Assembly: GCA_946636615.1 (NCBI GenBank)
Contig: CAMPBE010000015.1
Coordinates: forward strand, 1 to 34,298
DNA from: an uncultured bacterium
GTDB taxonomy: Bacteria; Cyanobacteriota; Vampirovibrionia; Gastranaerophilales; Gastranaerophilaceae
Direction of reading: 5' to 3'
Length of the DNA stretch: 34,298 nt
Part shown: in pieces, positions 22,879 to 31,408 of the stretch
How the letters are laid out: each line of letters opens with the position of its first letter
Numbering within the stretch: position 1 is the stretch's first letter
Translations under genes and position numbers: made by a program
Notes under the pieces: generated by a model
The model's database searches: none
The model's input: only the letters and a program-made list of their open reading frames with translations
What the model was told of the DNA's origin: nothing

Positions 22879-24450
22879 CTATTTTTCATACTCAAATATT
22901 TTTATACCAAACAACTTAAATATTTTAATTTTTTTACCTTGTTTTTTGAATGAAAGCTTTTGAAAGATAAAAGGTATACCAATTTTTTTGTACAAGTAAC
23001 CATATTTTGCAGCTTCATAAATTTCAGACGTAGACATTATTTTAATTTTTCTTAGGTTTAAAAAATTCTTACCATACAAAACATTTGATAAAACAGACAA
23101 ATCATTAGGTTCTGAATAATCATCAACATTAGACAAATATTTTACTTTATGCGTTTTTGGAGCTGTTTTATATAAATTTTCGACTTTTTTATTCCAAGCA
23201 TCAATTGACTGATATTCAATTAATGATTTCTTTTCTTCTTCTAACATTTCTTTTGCATAATCTTTATCATCTAAAATTTGTTTTGCTTTATCAATAAATT
23301 CTTCTCCTGTTTGACAATATGCAGAAGTAGATGTCAGATAATCAAATTGCGGATAAACAGATTTTAATGACAATGCAGGTGTCCCTGACGATATTGCATC
23401 AATTACTGCAGTTCCGCCACCCAAAGGATAAGAATCTAAATACAAATCCGCTGCTTTTAAATATTCTAAAAATCCATTATTAAAGTCAATAAATCCCATA
23501 AGTTTAATATCTTTTTTAGAACTTATTATTGCTTTTTGCCATTCAACATTATCAGGCTTTACTCCAATAACATAACAGCAAGTATCGTCATCCATTATAT
23601 CCGTTAAAAACTCAAAAAAGCTTTTACCGGCAATATTACGATATCTTATCTCTCCGCCACTTGTCACAATAATCTTTTTGTCAACGGGAAGATGCAACTT
23701 TTTTCTTACTTCTTCTTTATTCGGAATAGTTATAGAAATTTCTTTTGAAGGAACACCTAAAAAATAAGTATTTTCTATTCCTCTTTTTTCTTTTGTTACA
23801 GGATCATTATTCTCAATATCCAAAACCAAATCCGCAACACTTTTTCCAATCCATGGTCTATGACTTGCATGATTATATAAAAAAACCGGGCGAGTAAATT
23901 CTTCTGTACCAAAGGCTATTGTTGCAATCGGATCTTCCATATGAGTATGCAATATAATATATTCATACTTCATTCCCAATTTTCTTAATTCTTTAGCTTT
24001 TTCTTCTAATGACAAATTATTTTCAAATACAATATATTCCCCATTTTTTACTTTTACATTATTTTTTAGCGTATTTAAATCGACCTCAGCCTTTTCTGTT
24101 TGTATAACACTATGCATTTGTTCAGCGGGAGCATTCTCAATCCACCTTTCGACAACCCTTGTATGTCCGCCGGTTTCATAACCTCTTGTTAAGACATGTA
24201 AAACCGATTTTTCTTTATACTTTATATTACTCAAATCAACTTTAATTTTTTGAGCAAAATCAACAAAAACTTTTTCTAAAATAGAAGATGTGAAATAGCA
24301 AGCACTGTTATAAACAAAATAATTCGCAGCATATTCAGCTAAACTAAGCCTTTTTTCAAAATCACACTCGTTTTGAATAAGCTTTAACATGTTTTCAAAA
24401 TTTTGTTTATATCTTTCTATTTTCCAATAATGTTCTGAATATTGATTCAT
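22879..24450 (-). CDS. GT-B type glycosyltransferase
   Basis: A 523-residue transferase with two Rossmann domains. The N-terminal domain has HVLTRGYETGGHTRVVERW (about 84-102), the usual glycine loop of GT4/GT41-like enzymes. The C-terminal domain has IIVTSGGEIRYRN and the donor-binding region AADLYLDSYPLGGGTAVIDA followed by SSGTPALSL, which resembles the C-terminal part of GT4 and O-GlcNAc-transferase-like enzymes. The last residues (KKIKIFKLFGIKIFEYEK) make a tail shared with other transferases here. There is no strong ribosome binding site; the gene starts 15 nt after the DUF1796 gene and is probably coupled to it. Sugar specificity unknown. Confidence 0.85.
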   Translation of the reverse strand: MNQYSEHYWKIERYKQNFENMLKLIQNECDFEKRLSLAEYAANYFVYNSACYFTSSILEKVFVDFAQKIKVDLSNIKYKEKSVLHVLTRGYETGGHTRVVERWIENAPAEQMHSVIQTEKAEVDLNTLKNNVKVKNGEYIVFENNLSLEEKAKELRKLGMKYEYIILHTHMEDPIATIAFGTEEFTRPVFLYNHASHRPWIGKSVADLVLDIENNDPVTKEKRGIENTYFLGVPSKEISITIPNKEEVRKKLHLPVDKKIIVTSGGEIRYRNIAGKSFFEFLTDIMDDDTCCYVIGVKPDNVEWQKAIISSKKDIKLMGFIDFNNGFLEYLKAADLYLDSYPLGGGTAVIDAISSGTPALSLKSVYPQFDYLTSTSAYCQTGEEFIDKAKQILDDKDYAKEMLEEEKKSLIEYQSIDAWNKKVENLYKTAPKTHKVKYLSNVDDYSEPNDLSVLSNVLYGKNFLNLRKIKIMSTSEIYEAAKYGYLYKKIGIPFIFQKLSFKKQGKKIKIFKLFGIKIFEYEK

Positions 24451-24464
24451 ATTTTTCTACCAAT

Positions 24465-25250
24465 TTACAACGCAACCTTGTAAAATTTTGTTTTTAGCTT
24501 ACGTTTTAACTTCCTCTTTATAGATTTAAAAGGAATTATCTCTATAAAAATTTTTAAAATGCAATAAAATAAATATTTAATACGCCAATGTAATGACCTG
24601 TTCATTTTTATTTGTGAAAATATTTCTAAATTATTTATTTCATTACCCGTTGTCTCATTCCAATTTTTATTATGCTCAAATGAGATATTATCATATCTTG
24701 AAATAATAACATGCTTATTTGCTAAAAATATTTTTTCCTCATTTTCTCTGTATTCAATTAATAATAAATATATAGAATTGTTTGGAAATTTTTGAGATAA
24801 TTTCACATAATAATCATTTATTGTATCTAAATTTTGATGTTTATTTCTACTCCACCAAACAAATAAAACATTTTTTGAATTAAGTATTTGCTCATAAAAT
24901 CTTTTGATTCGTCTAGCATACTTTTCTTTTACCTTGGTGTATTCATCATCAAATGGTTCACCAACTCTGAAATCATGATAGAAATAGAAATCATATTTTT
25001 TATCAGCCCAATAGTCACATTTTTTATCAACATCACCATTCTTGGGTTTTTCAAGCTGATATAAATCTTCTTTTTTTAGAAAATCCGAAAAATCATTTAA
25101 AATTAATTCTATTCTATTTGCAAATGGCGCTTTTGTTAACCAATCGAAGGGATATGAAAACTCTTGTAACATACAGCGTCTTAAATAACTAGTACAAGCA
25201 CAATCTTCTCCTATTGAAACGACTAAGTCAAACCTTGTATCAAAAAGCAT
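24465..25250 (-). CDS. DUF1796 protein, putative papain-like cysteine peptidase fold
   Basis: The N-terminus [18 protein letters not shown] followed by FSYPFDWLT matches the DUF1796 signature (G-x-x-C ... L ... S-x-P-F-D-W), for which a papain-like cysteine hydrolase fold has been proposed; Cys17 would be the nucleophile and a later His (YFYHDF) the base. Such genes are frequent in surface-polysaccharide loci; no reaction has been established. The frame opens with TTG at 25256, but the ATG at 25250 has AGGA 8 nt upstream and is preferred, giving 261 residues and an 11-nt overlap with the aminotransferase gene. The C-terminal 35 residues are hydrophobic then very basic ([12 protein letters not shown]), suggesting membrane contact. 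Confidence 0.75.
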   Translation of the reverse strand: MLFDTRFDLVVSIGEDCACTSYLRRCMLQEFSYPFDWLTKAPFANRIELILNDFSDFLKKEDLYQLEKPKNGDVDKKCDYWADKKYDFYFYHDFRVGEPFDDEYTKVKEKYARRIKRFYEQILNSKNVLFVWWSRNKHQNLDTINDYYVKLSQKFPNNSIYLLLIEYRENEEKIFLANKHVIISRYDNISFEHNKNWNETTGNEINNLEIFSQIKMNRSLHWRIKYLFYCILKIFIEIIPFKSIKRKLKRKLKTKFYKVAL

Positions 25251-26325
25251 TTGCAATCCTCACAACTTTCTCTATTTCATCATCTGTCATAACAGGTGAA
25301 ATAGGCAGACTTAATTCTGTACGGTGAATTTCTTCACTTACAGGATAAGATTGATTTTCCCACTCTTTATATGCTCCTTGTTTGTGCGGAGGTGTCGGAT
25401 AATGAATATTTGTTTGGATTCCGTTTTCTTCCAGATATTTTTGTAATTTGTCACGTTTTTCACACCTGATAGCAAAGATATGCCAAACATGAGATTTTTC
25501 GTCATAAACTTTAGGCAAAATAATTTTTGGATTTTTAATATTTTCTCTATAGAATTTTGAGATTTCTCTACGTCTTTTGTTGTCATTATCAAGATACGGT
25601 AATTTTACATCTAAAATAGCAGCTTGAATTTCGTCTAATCTTGAATTTATGCCTTTGTATATATGATGATACTTTCTGTCTGAGCCATAATTGGCTATTG
25701 CTCTGATTCTTGCAGCTAATTCGTCATCATTTGTTGTAACACAACCGCCATCACCCATACAACCAAGATTTTTACCGGGATAAAAAGAAAATCCCGACGC
25801 ATCTCCCAAACTTCCTGTTCGATTTCCATTATATAAAGCTCCATGTGCCTGAGCAGAATCTTCAATAATTTTAAGATTGTATTTTTTAGCTAAATTCCAT
25901 ATTTTCCCCATTTGAACAGCTTGTCCGTATAAGTGAACAACCATAATGGCTTTTGTTTTATCAGTAATCTTTTCTTCAATAAGCTCTGGATTTATGTTGT
26001 ATGTATTTATATCAGGCTCGACAAGAACGGGAGTACATCCGTTTTCGGAAATAGCAAGAATAGAGGCGATGTATGTGTTTGCAGGAACGATAATTTCATC
26101 ACCCGCACCAAAACCATAGCCCCGGATAATCAAATTCAGTGCATCAAGCCCGTTAGCACAACCTATACAATGCTTTACACCACAAAATTTTGCAAAGTTA
26201 TCTTCAAAAGTTTTATCCCATTCGCCCTGAAGATACCAGCCTTTATCTAAGATTGACTTAATCCTTTTATCAATTTCTTCTCTATATCTATTATTTACTT
26301 TTTCTAAATCCAAAAATTTAATCAT
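25240..26325 (-). CDS. fdtB: dTDP-3-oxo-6-deoxyhexose 3-aminotransferase (FdtB/QdtB type)
   Basis: A PLP-dependent sugar aminotransferase of the DegT/DnrJ/EryC1 class. The internal aldimine lysine is Lys185 in [17 protein letters not shown] (155-163) and the [17 protein letters not shown] block (55-71) also contact PLP. The N-terminus [19 protein letters not shown] and THVWH-type C-terminal sequence ([10 protein letters not shown]) are closest in wording to FdtB/QdtB, which convert dTDP-3-oxo-6-deoxyhexose to the 3-amino sugar. The presence of an FdtA-type isomerase and a hexapeptide acetyltransferase five to six genes upstream supports this. It has its own promoter at 26361-26389. Substrate stereochemistry is not fixed. 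Confidence 0.85.
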   Translation of the reverse strand: MIKFLDLEKVNNRYREEIDKRIKSILDKGWYLQGEWDKTFEDNFAKFCGVKHCIGCANGLDALNLIIRGYGFGAGDEIIVPANTYIASILAISENGCTPVLVEPDINTYNINPELIEEKITDKTKAIMVVHLYGQAVQMGKIWNLAKKYNLKIIEDSAQAHGALYNGNRTGSLGDASGFSFYPGKNLGCMGDGGCVTTNDDELAARIRAIANYGSDRKYHHIYKGINSRLDEIQAAILDVKLPYLDNDNKRRREISKFYRENIKNPKIILPKVYDEKSHVWHIFAIRCEKRDKLQKYLEENGIQTNIHYPTPPHKQGAYKEWENQSYPVSEEIHRTELSLPISPVMTDDEIEKVVRIANAF

Positions 26326-26360
26326 ATTTTGCCATTCTTTTAAACTTCTACCATCTTAAC

Positions 26361-26389
26361 ATTAAATAAACTTTTTTGTATAAATTCAA
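26361..26389 (-). promoter_or_regulatory. Internal promoter before the aminotransferase
   Basis: The minus strand reads TTGAAT (plus 26384-26389), 17 nt, TTTAAT (26361-26366), within the 104-nt gap between two polysaccharide genes. Confidence 0.45.
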
Positions 26390-26429
26390 ACTATTCCAAG
26401 TTAAAATACATAATTATTTATTACTTACA

Positions 26430-28130
26430 TTATTCAAACAAAAATTTATATTTTTCGTATAAATTTAGAATCTTTTCTTTGTCATAATTTTCTTTAATTT
26501 TGAAAAGGACCATCGTATCAACACTTTCAACAATTTCTAAAAATTCAAGAATACATTTATATTCAGGTCTTATTGTAAAATCATGCATTATTATTTTAGT
26601 ATCCATAGAACAATTAAGAATTGCTTGCAATGCACATGCAACTCTGAATCGACCATCAATAAAAATTAAATCAAATTTATTTTTATTAAAAAATGGGGCT
26701 TTAGAATAATTTGGAAATAAATGTCTTTTCTTTTCTACTTCTATTGGTCTTCCCCAATCTCTTGTTTTACCAATATTTACTAATATAAAATTAAGTCTTT
26801 GCTCTTTTTCACTATTTTTTATAATTTTCCAATTTCTAAGATACTTAATCCAATTTTTATCTGACTCAACAGATGTAATATTAGCAATTTGAGTTTTTAA
26901 TAAAATTAGAAATGTTGAACCTCCAGAGCCATATTCCAAATAACTTTTACAATTTTTTGTGTTATCAATTAGAAAAATTTTTTCTTTATCTGTTAATTCT
27001 ATCGGAAAATTTTTATTTGTATATTCTTTACATTTATATTTTGAGCATTTAATTTTAATTTTAATTCCTACAATTGAAATAATTTTATGAGTCTTTATAT
27101 TACCTCTGTATTCATTTTTTATTGAAAATATTTTTTGTAAAATTGAATAATCTTTTTCTAATAAATCTTGTGATCTTGATATCTTGCTCAATAATTTAGC
27201 AATTTTACCGGAATTATTATTTTTAATATATTTCATTAGTTTTTTATATACAAAATTGCGTTCAAAAGCTTTTTTATCTTTGCAGATATTATAGCAATCA
27301 ATTATACCCTGCGCACATAAGGATTTTGCTTCAAATTCAGGGTTTTGGAATGCTGTTATTGCCAAAATTGTATATATTCTATTTAAAAATAGATCCATAT
27401 AAGTTGCTGAATCTTTTTCAAATAAATCGGAAGCATTCAAGTCCTCTAATTGTATCTTTTGAGATAAAAGTGCCGATTTTACGTATTTTATAGGAATTAT
27501 ATTAGAATTGAGACTTGAAGTTCTTCTATAATAATTGTAGTAAACATTTTCAACAAATTCTATAGGTTTTGATGTTTTTAATAATACTTTATTGAGAAAT
27601 GCTGTATCCTGAGCTTTAATTAATTCCTCAGGAAACCTTATTTTATTCTCAAATATTATTGAAGATTTATATATGGCTGTCGTCCACTCAAAACCAAAGT
27701 ATAAAATACCCTTTTTCTTTATTGTTTCATTTAAATTGGAATATGTTATTCTGCCGTCTGTTTCATAAGTCCTTCTGGAACACTTAACTACATCTGCACC
27801 TGTTTCCTTCGCTTTATTATACAAAGCTTCATAGTAATTAAGATCAATATTATCATCCGGATCAATAAAACCTAAAAATTCTCCGGTTGCAGCATCTAAA
27901 CCTTTATTGCGCGCAATAGCTGCTCCGCAATTTTTATCCAAAGCAATAACTTTTATTCTTGAATCTTTTGCCGCATATTCTTTTAGAATATGCAATGAAT
28001 TATCAGGTGACAAATCATCTATACAAATTATTTCAATATCTTTTAATGTCTGATTTATAAGACTATCCAAACATCTTTTGATGTATTTTTCTACATTATA
28101 TACAGGAATTATAATACTTACACAAACCAT
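26430..28130 (-). CDS. Family 2 glycosyltransferase fused to a SAM methyltransferase-like domain
   Basis: A 566-residue two-domain protein. Residues 1-250 are a GT-A transferase: VSIIIPVYNVEKYIKRCLDS, CIDDLSPDNSLH and the metal-binding DPDD at 90-93. Residues 330-362 hold the tail motif HKIISIVGIKIKIK, which in other transferases is the C-terminus. Residues 376-566 are a Rossmann methyltransferase-like domain: SYLEYGSGGSTF (397-408, the SAM loop), VESDKNW (421-427) and FDLIFIDGRFR (486-496), then KIIMHDF. It could methylate the sugar it adds or a neighbouring one. AAAGGGA precedes the ATG, which follows directly on the stop of the upstream gene. Confidence 0.85.
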   Translation of the reverse strand: MVCVSIIIPVYNVEKYIKRCLDSLINQTLKDIEIICIDDLSPDNSLHILKEYAAKDSRIKVIALDKNCGAAIARNKGLDAATGEFLGFIDPDDNIDLNYYEALYNKAKETGADVVKCSRRTYETDGRITYSNLNETIKKKGILYFGFEWTTAIYKSSIIFENKIRFPEELIKAQDTAFLNKVLLKTSKPIEFVENVYYNYYRRTSSLNSNIIPIKYVKSALLSQKIQLEDLNASDLFEKDSATYMDLFLNRIYTILAITAFQNPEFEAKSLCAQGIIDCYNICKDKKAFERNFVYKKLMKYIKNNNSGKIAKLLSKISRSQDLLEKDYSILQKIFSIKNEYRGNIKTHKIISIVGIKIKIKCSKYKCKEYTNKNFPIELTDKEKIFLIDNTKNCKSYLEYGSGGSTFLILLKTQIANITSVESDKNWIKYLRNWKIIKNSEKEQRLNFILVNIGKTRDWGRPIEVEKKRHLFPNYSKAPFFNKNKFDLIFIDGRFRVACALQAILNCSMDTKIIMHDFTIRPEYKCILEFLEIVESVDTMVLFKIKENYDKEKILNLYEKYKFLFE

Positions 28131-29159
28131 CTATATTAATCCCTTTCTTAACAATTTTTTACTCAATTTCTCATATATTCTTTTATAAATTGTATATTTT
28201 ATCCTACTATATATCGATTTTTTAGATAATTTGCTTTGGATTAATGTTTTTTCTATCACATCTTTATTATTTATATAAATTTTATTCAGTTCTGAAAGAT
28301 CTTTGACTGCATTTGACAAACGACGTTCATCACTTATTGAACCTAAATATTCAATAAAATTTTTCTTTATCTTATTAAATACTAAATAAGATTTTAAGAG
28401 CAATTCAAGATAATTTTTGTCAAAATATAACCACAAATCTTTATAAATATTAGCATTAATTATATTTTGCTCTAGTTCACTTACCCCCTGCCAAATACCT
28501 TCATTTGTAATTCGATACATAGCATCCACATCTGGTACACAATGCGCTTTACCATAATATAGATGAAGCACACTGCGAAAAGTATCACCTCTAAATGAAC
28601 GTTCCATAGATTTACATTCAAGATTTTTCATTTTATCGGGAACTCCATTTTTAAACACAACATTTCTAAAAGTTGAACCTAGAGTATGCCCCAATGCAGC
28701 CTTACCTTCTAAATAATCACTAAATGAAGAATCTATAATTTTATCACGTTTTATAAAAAGTTTCTGTGATCCATCAGGAAATAACATATTTGTATCTGTT
28801 ACATATATTGTGTAATCTTTATTTTTCTCAAGAAAATCAAGAGATTTTTGAATTTTATATTTATCTGTCCAATAATCATCCGGGTCAAGCACACAAAAAT
28901 AATCTGTCTTTGTATTTTCGTAAGCTCTTAAAACATTTCTATACAACTTTTGATTTGTTTCAGAGGTCAAAAGAGTTATTTTGTCAGGATACTTGTTTTG
29001 ATATTCTCTTACAATTTCAACAGTTCTATCTGTTGAACAATCATCAGCTACAATAATATGATAATCATAGCTTGTTTCCTGCATAAAAACTGAATCTAAA
29101 GCTTCTGCAATATATTTTTCTTTATTATATGAAGGCATTATAATCGTAATATCAGCCAC
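28131..29159 (-). CDS. Family 2 glycosyltransferase
   Basis: The first 110 residues have the GT-A signature: DITIIMPSYNKEKYIAEALD, VADDCSTDRTVE and LDPDDYW (91-97) for metal and donor binding. The remaining 230 residues are helical and Lys-rich, with no membrane span. The start is a GTG that overlaps the stop of the upstream dehydrogenase-like gene by one base (TAGTG), so translation is coupled. Length 342 is normal. It lacks the terminal beta tail found in the other transferases. Donor sugar unknown. Confidence 0.88.
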   Translation of the reverse strand: MADITIIMPSYNKEKYIAEALDSVFMQETSYDYHIIVADDCSTDRTVEIVREYQNKYPDKITLLTSETNQKLYRNVLRAYENTKTDYFCVLDPDDYWTDKYKIQKSLDFLEKNKDYTIYVTDTNMLFPDGSQKLFIKRDKIIDSSFSDYLEGKAALGHTLGSTFRNVVFKNGVPDKMKNLECKSMERSFRGDTFRSVLHLYYGKAHCVPDVDAMYRITNEGIWQGVSELEQNIINANIYKDLWLYFDKNYLELLLKSYLVFNKIKKNFIEYLGSISDERRLSNAVKDLSELNKIYINNKDVIEKTLIQSKLSKKSIYSRIKYTIYKRIYEKLSKKLLRKGLI

Positions 29160-29902
29160 TAGACACCTCTATATTCCTTATTAATCTTTTCAACATCATC
29201 AAGCAATTTGCCGATTTTTGTTGTTTGACAGAATTTGGAAAAAGCAGCTACATCTTTTGGAAAACATTTTCCACCATAACCTGTTTTTCCATCAGGTCCG
29301 GGAACAAAAGTGTGCGGTTCATTTATATAACCTGATAAAAGGGTACCTTTTCTGATTTTTTCAAAATCACAACCATACTGCTTGGCAAGTTCATATATTC
29401 CGTTAAAATAAGTTACTTTTACTGCACCAAATACATTATGTGAATATTTTGTAATCTCTGCTTCAAGGTTACTCATTGTTATATAATTTTTGCCAATAAA
29501 GATACGTTTCATAATATTTTCGCATCCTGTATAAATCATTGATTGGATACAAAAATCTTCATATGCTGTTCTCTCTGTTAAAAATTCAGGCATGAAATAT
29601 ATTTTTTTGTTTAATTCTTGAGATAATTTATCACAAGTTCCCGGCAAAAGTGTTGTTCTTATAAAAATAGGAACATCTGGACAATTTCTAATTAACGACT
29701 TTAACAAAGTTAAATCTTGTGTATGATTTTCTTCTGTCGGGATATGAATACTAATAAATATAATATCTGCTTTTGATAAATCGTCATTCATACCTTTAGG
29801 TGGGTCAGAAACTAATATATTGCACTCAGAGTTATGATTTTCAATCCATTTTTTCATAACTCCGCCAATGACACCACAACCTATGATTCCAACATTAATC
29901 AT
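29159..29902 (-). CDS. Compact UDP-glucose/GDP-mannose dehydrogenase-like protein
   Basis: The Rossmann loop VGIIGCGVIGG begins at residue 4. The central domain has PEFLTERTAYEDF (105-117), the LEAEITKYSHNVF helix with the conserved Lys152, and the catalytic-cysteine box GYGGKCFPKDVAAF with Cys213. Typical family members are 390-450 residues and have a third, C-terminal domain that binds the nucleotide; this protein ends at 247, shortly after the cysteine helix, and its first domain is also short. The reading frame is intact, ends in coupling to the next gene, and begins with AGGAGA 7 nt ahead of the ATG, so it looks like a compact variant and not a broken gene. Whether it oxidises a sugar nucleotide is uncertain. 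Confidence 0.8.
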   Translation of the reverse strand: MINVGIIGCGVIGGVMKKWIENHNSECNILVSDPPKGMNDDLSKADIIFISIHIPTEENHTQDLTLLKSLIRNCPDVPIFIRTTLLPGTCDKLSQELNKKIYFMPEFLTERTAYEDFCIQSMIYTGCENIMKRIFIGKNYITMSNLEAEITKYSHNVFGAVKVTYFNGIYELAKQYGCDFEKIRKGTLLSGYINEPHTFVPGPDGKTGYGGKCFPKDVAAFSKFCQTTKIGKLLDDVEKINKEYRGV

Positions 29903-30320
29903 TTTTTTCTCCTATATCTTCTGGAAATATAAATTCGCAACCGATTTTCTTTAAAAATTTATTAAAAAATTCATATTCAGGACCGACTAAGTGTAAATAG
30001 CCTTGATTAAAAAAAAGATAATTTTTTAAATTATTTTCTTTTAAAAATTTAATATAATTTTTATCAGGATTTTCTAAAGATTTACCTATAATCCCCAAAC
30101 AGGCCTTTAAACCTTCTTGTTTTAAAAATTTATTCAATCTTCTTACCTTTTTATCAAAATTAATTAAGTCATCAAATTTAAATATAATTTTGTATTTAGG
30201 AAAATCATTTATATATTTTACGGCATTCTTATAGTCGCAGTATAATTTAATAATTTTTATTATATTGTTGTTATTGAATTTTATGATATCTATTAATCTT
30301 TGTCCGATTCTAAAATGCAT
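29895..30320 (-). CDS. Shortened NodB/polysaccharide-deacetylase-like protein
   Basis: Residues 43-115 resemble the start of a NodB-type deacetylase: KIIFKFDDLINF has the Asp-Asp of motif 1, KACLGIIGKSLEN the following beta-strand and loop, and FFNQGYLHLVGPEYEFF corresponds to motif 2, normally written N-H-G-x-x-H with two metal-binding histidines. Here the first His is Gln. The remaining half of the catalytic barrel is absent; the protein ends at 141 residues. The gene is held tightly in the operon: its ATG overlaps the previous stop by one base (TAATG) and its stop lies inside the start of the next gene. A non-catalytic binding role or a decaying gene are both possible. Confidence 0.55.
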   Translation of the reverse strand: MHFRIGQRLIDIIKFNNNNIIKIIKLYCDYKNAVKYINDFPKYKIIFKFDDLINFDKKVRRLNKFLKQEGLKACLGIIGKSLENPDKNYIKFLKENNLKNYLFFNQGYLHLVGPEYEFFNKFLKKIGCEFIFPEDIGEKND

Positions 30321-30751
30321 TAGATTTTTCCTATAATTTTCCTTTTTGCCGGCACATCTTTCGTCACAACTGCACCTGCTGCTATTAACGCATTTTCACC
30401 AATTGTTACCCCCGGTAAAATTGTTGCATTTGCACCTATACTTGCACCTTTTTTAATAATTATTGGTTCAAGTTTGAAATCTTTATTTTTTGATTTTGGG
30501 TATTTATCATTGCAAAAAGTTGCATTCGGACCGATAAACACATCATCCTCAATTCTCATTCCATCATAAAGGCTTACTCCGTTTTTAACTGTTACGTTGT
30601 CGCCAATTACAACATCATTTTCAATAAAACAATTTGAACAAATATTACAGTTTTTACCAATTCTTGCACCTTCTAAAACTACACAAAATTGCCAAATGTT
30701 TGTTCCTTCGCCTATATTCTTACTTTGTACATCTGAGAGAGGATGTATCAT
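30320..30751 (-). CDS. fdtC: Hexapeptide-repeat sugar N-acetyltransferase (FdtC/QdtC type)
   Basis: A left-handed beta-helix acetyltransferase of 143 residues, with repeats such as [42 protein letters not shown] and [15 protein letters not shown]. The opening ([20 protein letters not shown]) and NDKYPKSKN loop fit the FdtC/WbbJ/VioB group, which acetylates 3- or 4-amino-6-deoxy sugars with acetyl-CoA. Together with the adjacent isomerase (4-nt overlap) and the aminotransferase it would complete a 3-acetamido sugar. The end ([12 protein letters not shown]) is about 10 residues shorter than the usual V-V-G-N-P-A-K ending, and this part of the gene also forms the ribosome binding site of the next gene. 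Confidence 0.85.
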   Translation of the reverse strand: MIHPLSDVQSKNIGEGTNIWQFCVVLEGARIGKNCNICSNCFIENDVVIGDNVTVKNGVSLYDGMRIEDDVFIGPNATFCNDKYPKSKNKDFKLEPIIIKKGASIGANATILPGVTIGENALIAAGAVVTKDVPAKRKIIGKI

Positions 30752-31146
30752 ACATTCACCTCTTTCAAAAACTCTTCATAGTTTCTTATATACTCTTTTT
30801 CATCATAGTAATCTGATGCTAAAACCATCAATTTACAGCCGTAGGAAAAATGTTTCATTTCTCTCCACATATTTTTCCCGATATACAAGCCTTGATCAGG
30901 ACGGTTTAGCCATACTTTTTCTCGACTTTTACCATCATCCAAAACAAATTGACAAGCACCATCAATTGCTACAATTATCTGCTCCATATTCTTATGAGCA
31001 TGCATTCCTCTATCTTGATCCGGAGCAGTATCAAAAATCCAATAAATCCTTTTTATTTCAAAAGGGATATCGCGATTTCCTTCCAAAGCTATAAGTTTCC
31101 CTCTATTATCTCCATGAACATTCATATTGATAAGTTTGTAATTCAT
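30748..31146 (-). CDS. fdtA: dTDP-4-oxo-6-deoxy-glucose 3,4-ketoisomerase (FdtA/QdtA)
   Basis: A small cupin (132 residues) that moves the keto group of dTDP-4-oxo-6-deoxy-glucose from C4 to C3. The catalytic pair is His49 and His51 in [30 protein letters not shown] and [20 protein letters not shown] are the other family blocks. From memory, FdtA (galacto product) has Arg in the D-x-R-G loop and His in the W-H-E box, while QdtA (gluco product) has Tyr and Arg. Here the residues are Arg15 (DNRGK) and Arg95 (MWREM), a mixture, so Fuc3NAc versus Qui3NAc cannot be called. It is the first gene of the minus-strand operon. The symbol is used for the family only. Confidence 0.9.
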   Translation of the reverse strand: MNYKLINMNVHGDNRGKLIALEGNRDIPFEIKRIYWIFDTAPDQDRGMHAHKNMEQIIVAIDGACQFVLDDGKSREKVWLNRPDQGLYIGKNMWREMKHFSYGCKLMVLASDYYDEKEYIRNYEEFLKEVNV

Positions 31147-31170
31147 TTAATAATCTTTCGTTATTTCTTA

Positions 31171-31200
31171 TGTATAAATTTTGAAAATAAATAATTCCAA
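31171..31200 (-). promoter_or_regulatory. Promoter of the polysaccharide operon
   Basis: The minus strand reads TTGGAA (plus 31195-31200), 18 nt, TATACA (31171-31176), about 25 nt before the fdtA start. It is the most likely origin of the long transcript. Confidence 0.45.
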
Positions 31201-31285
31201 TATTCGCAAAACTACAAAAAAATTATAACATGAAAAACAGAAAAATTTTATAAAACATTAATTTTATTAATGACAAGTGGGTATG

Positions 31286-31301
31286 GTAGACTTTAGTCTA
31301 C
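31286..31301. repeat. GTAGAC-TTTA-GTCTAC hairpin, copy 1
   Basis: A perfect 6-bp stem with a TTTA loop lies in the 262-nt gap between the polysaccharide operon and the small membrane-protein gene. A longer version occurs at 32088-32105. Apart from this hairpin and the fdtA promoter I see nothing in this gap. Confidence 0.65.
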
Positions 31302-31408
31302 TGATAAGTCTATTTTAATATTAAACAAAAATATACCTGATTTACCAATAGTATTAATTAAATCTTACGCATAGAATAAAAACGGTTAGATAAAAAAAGG
31401 ATAATACG

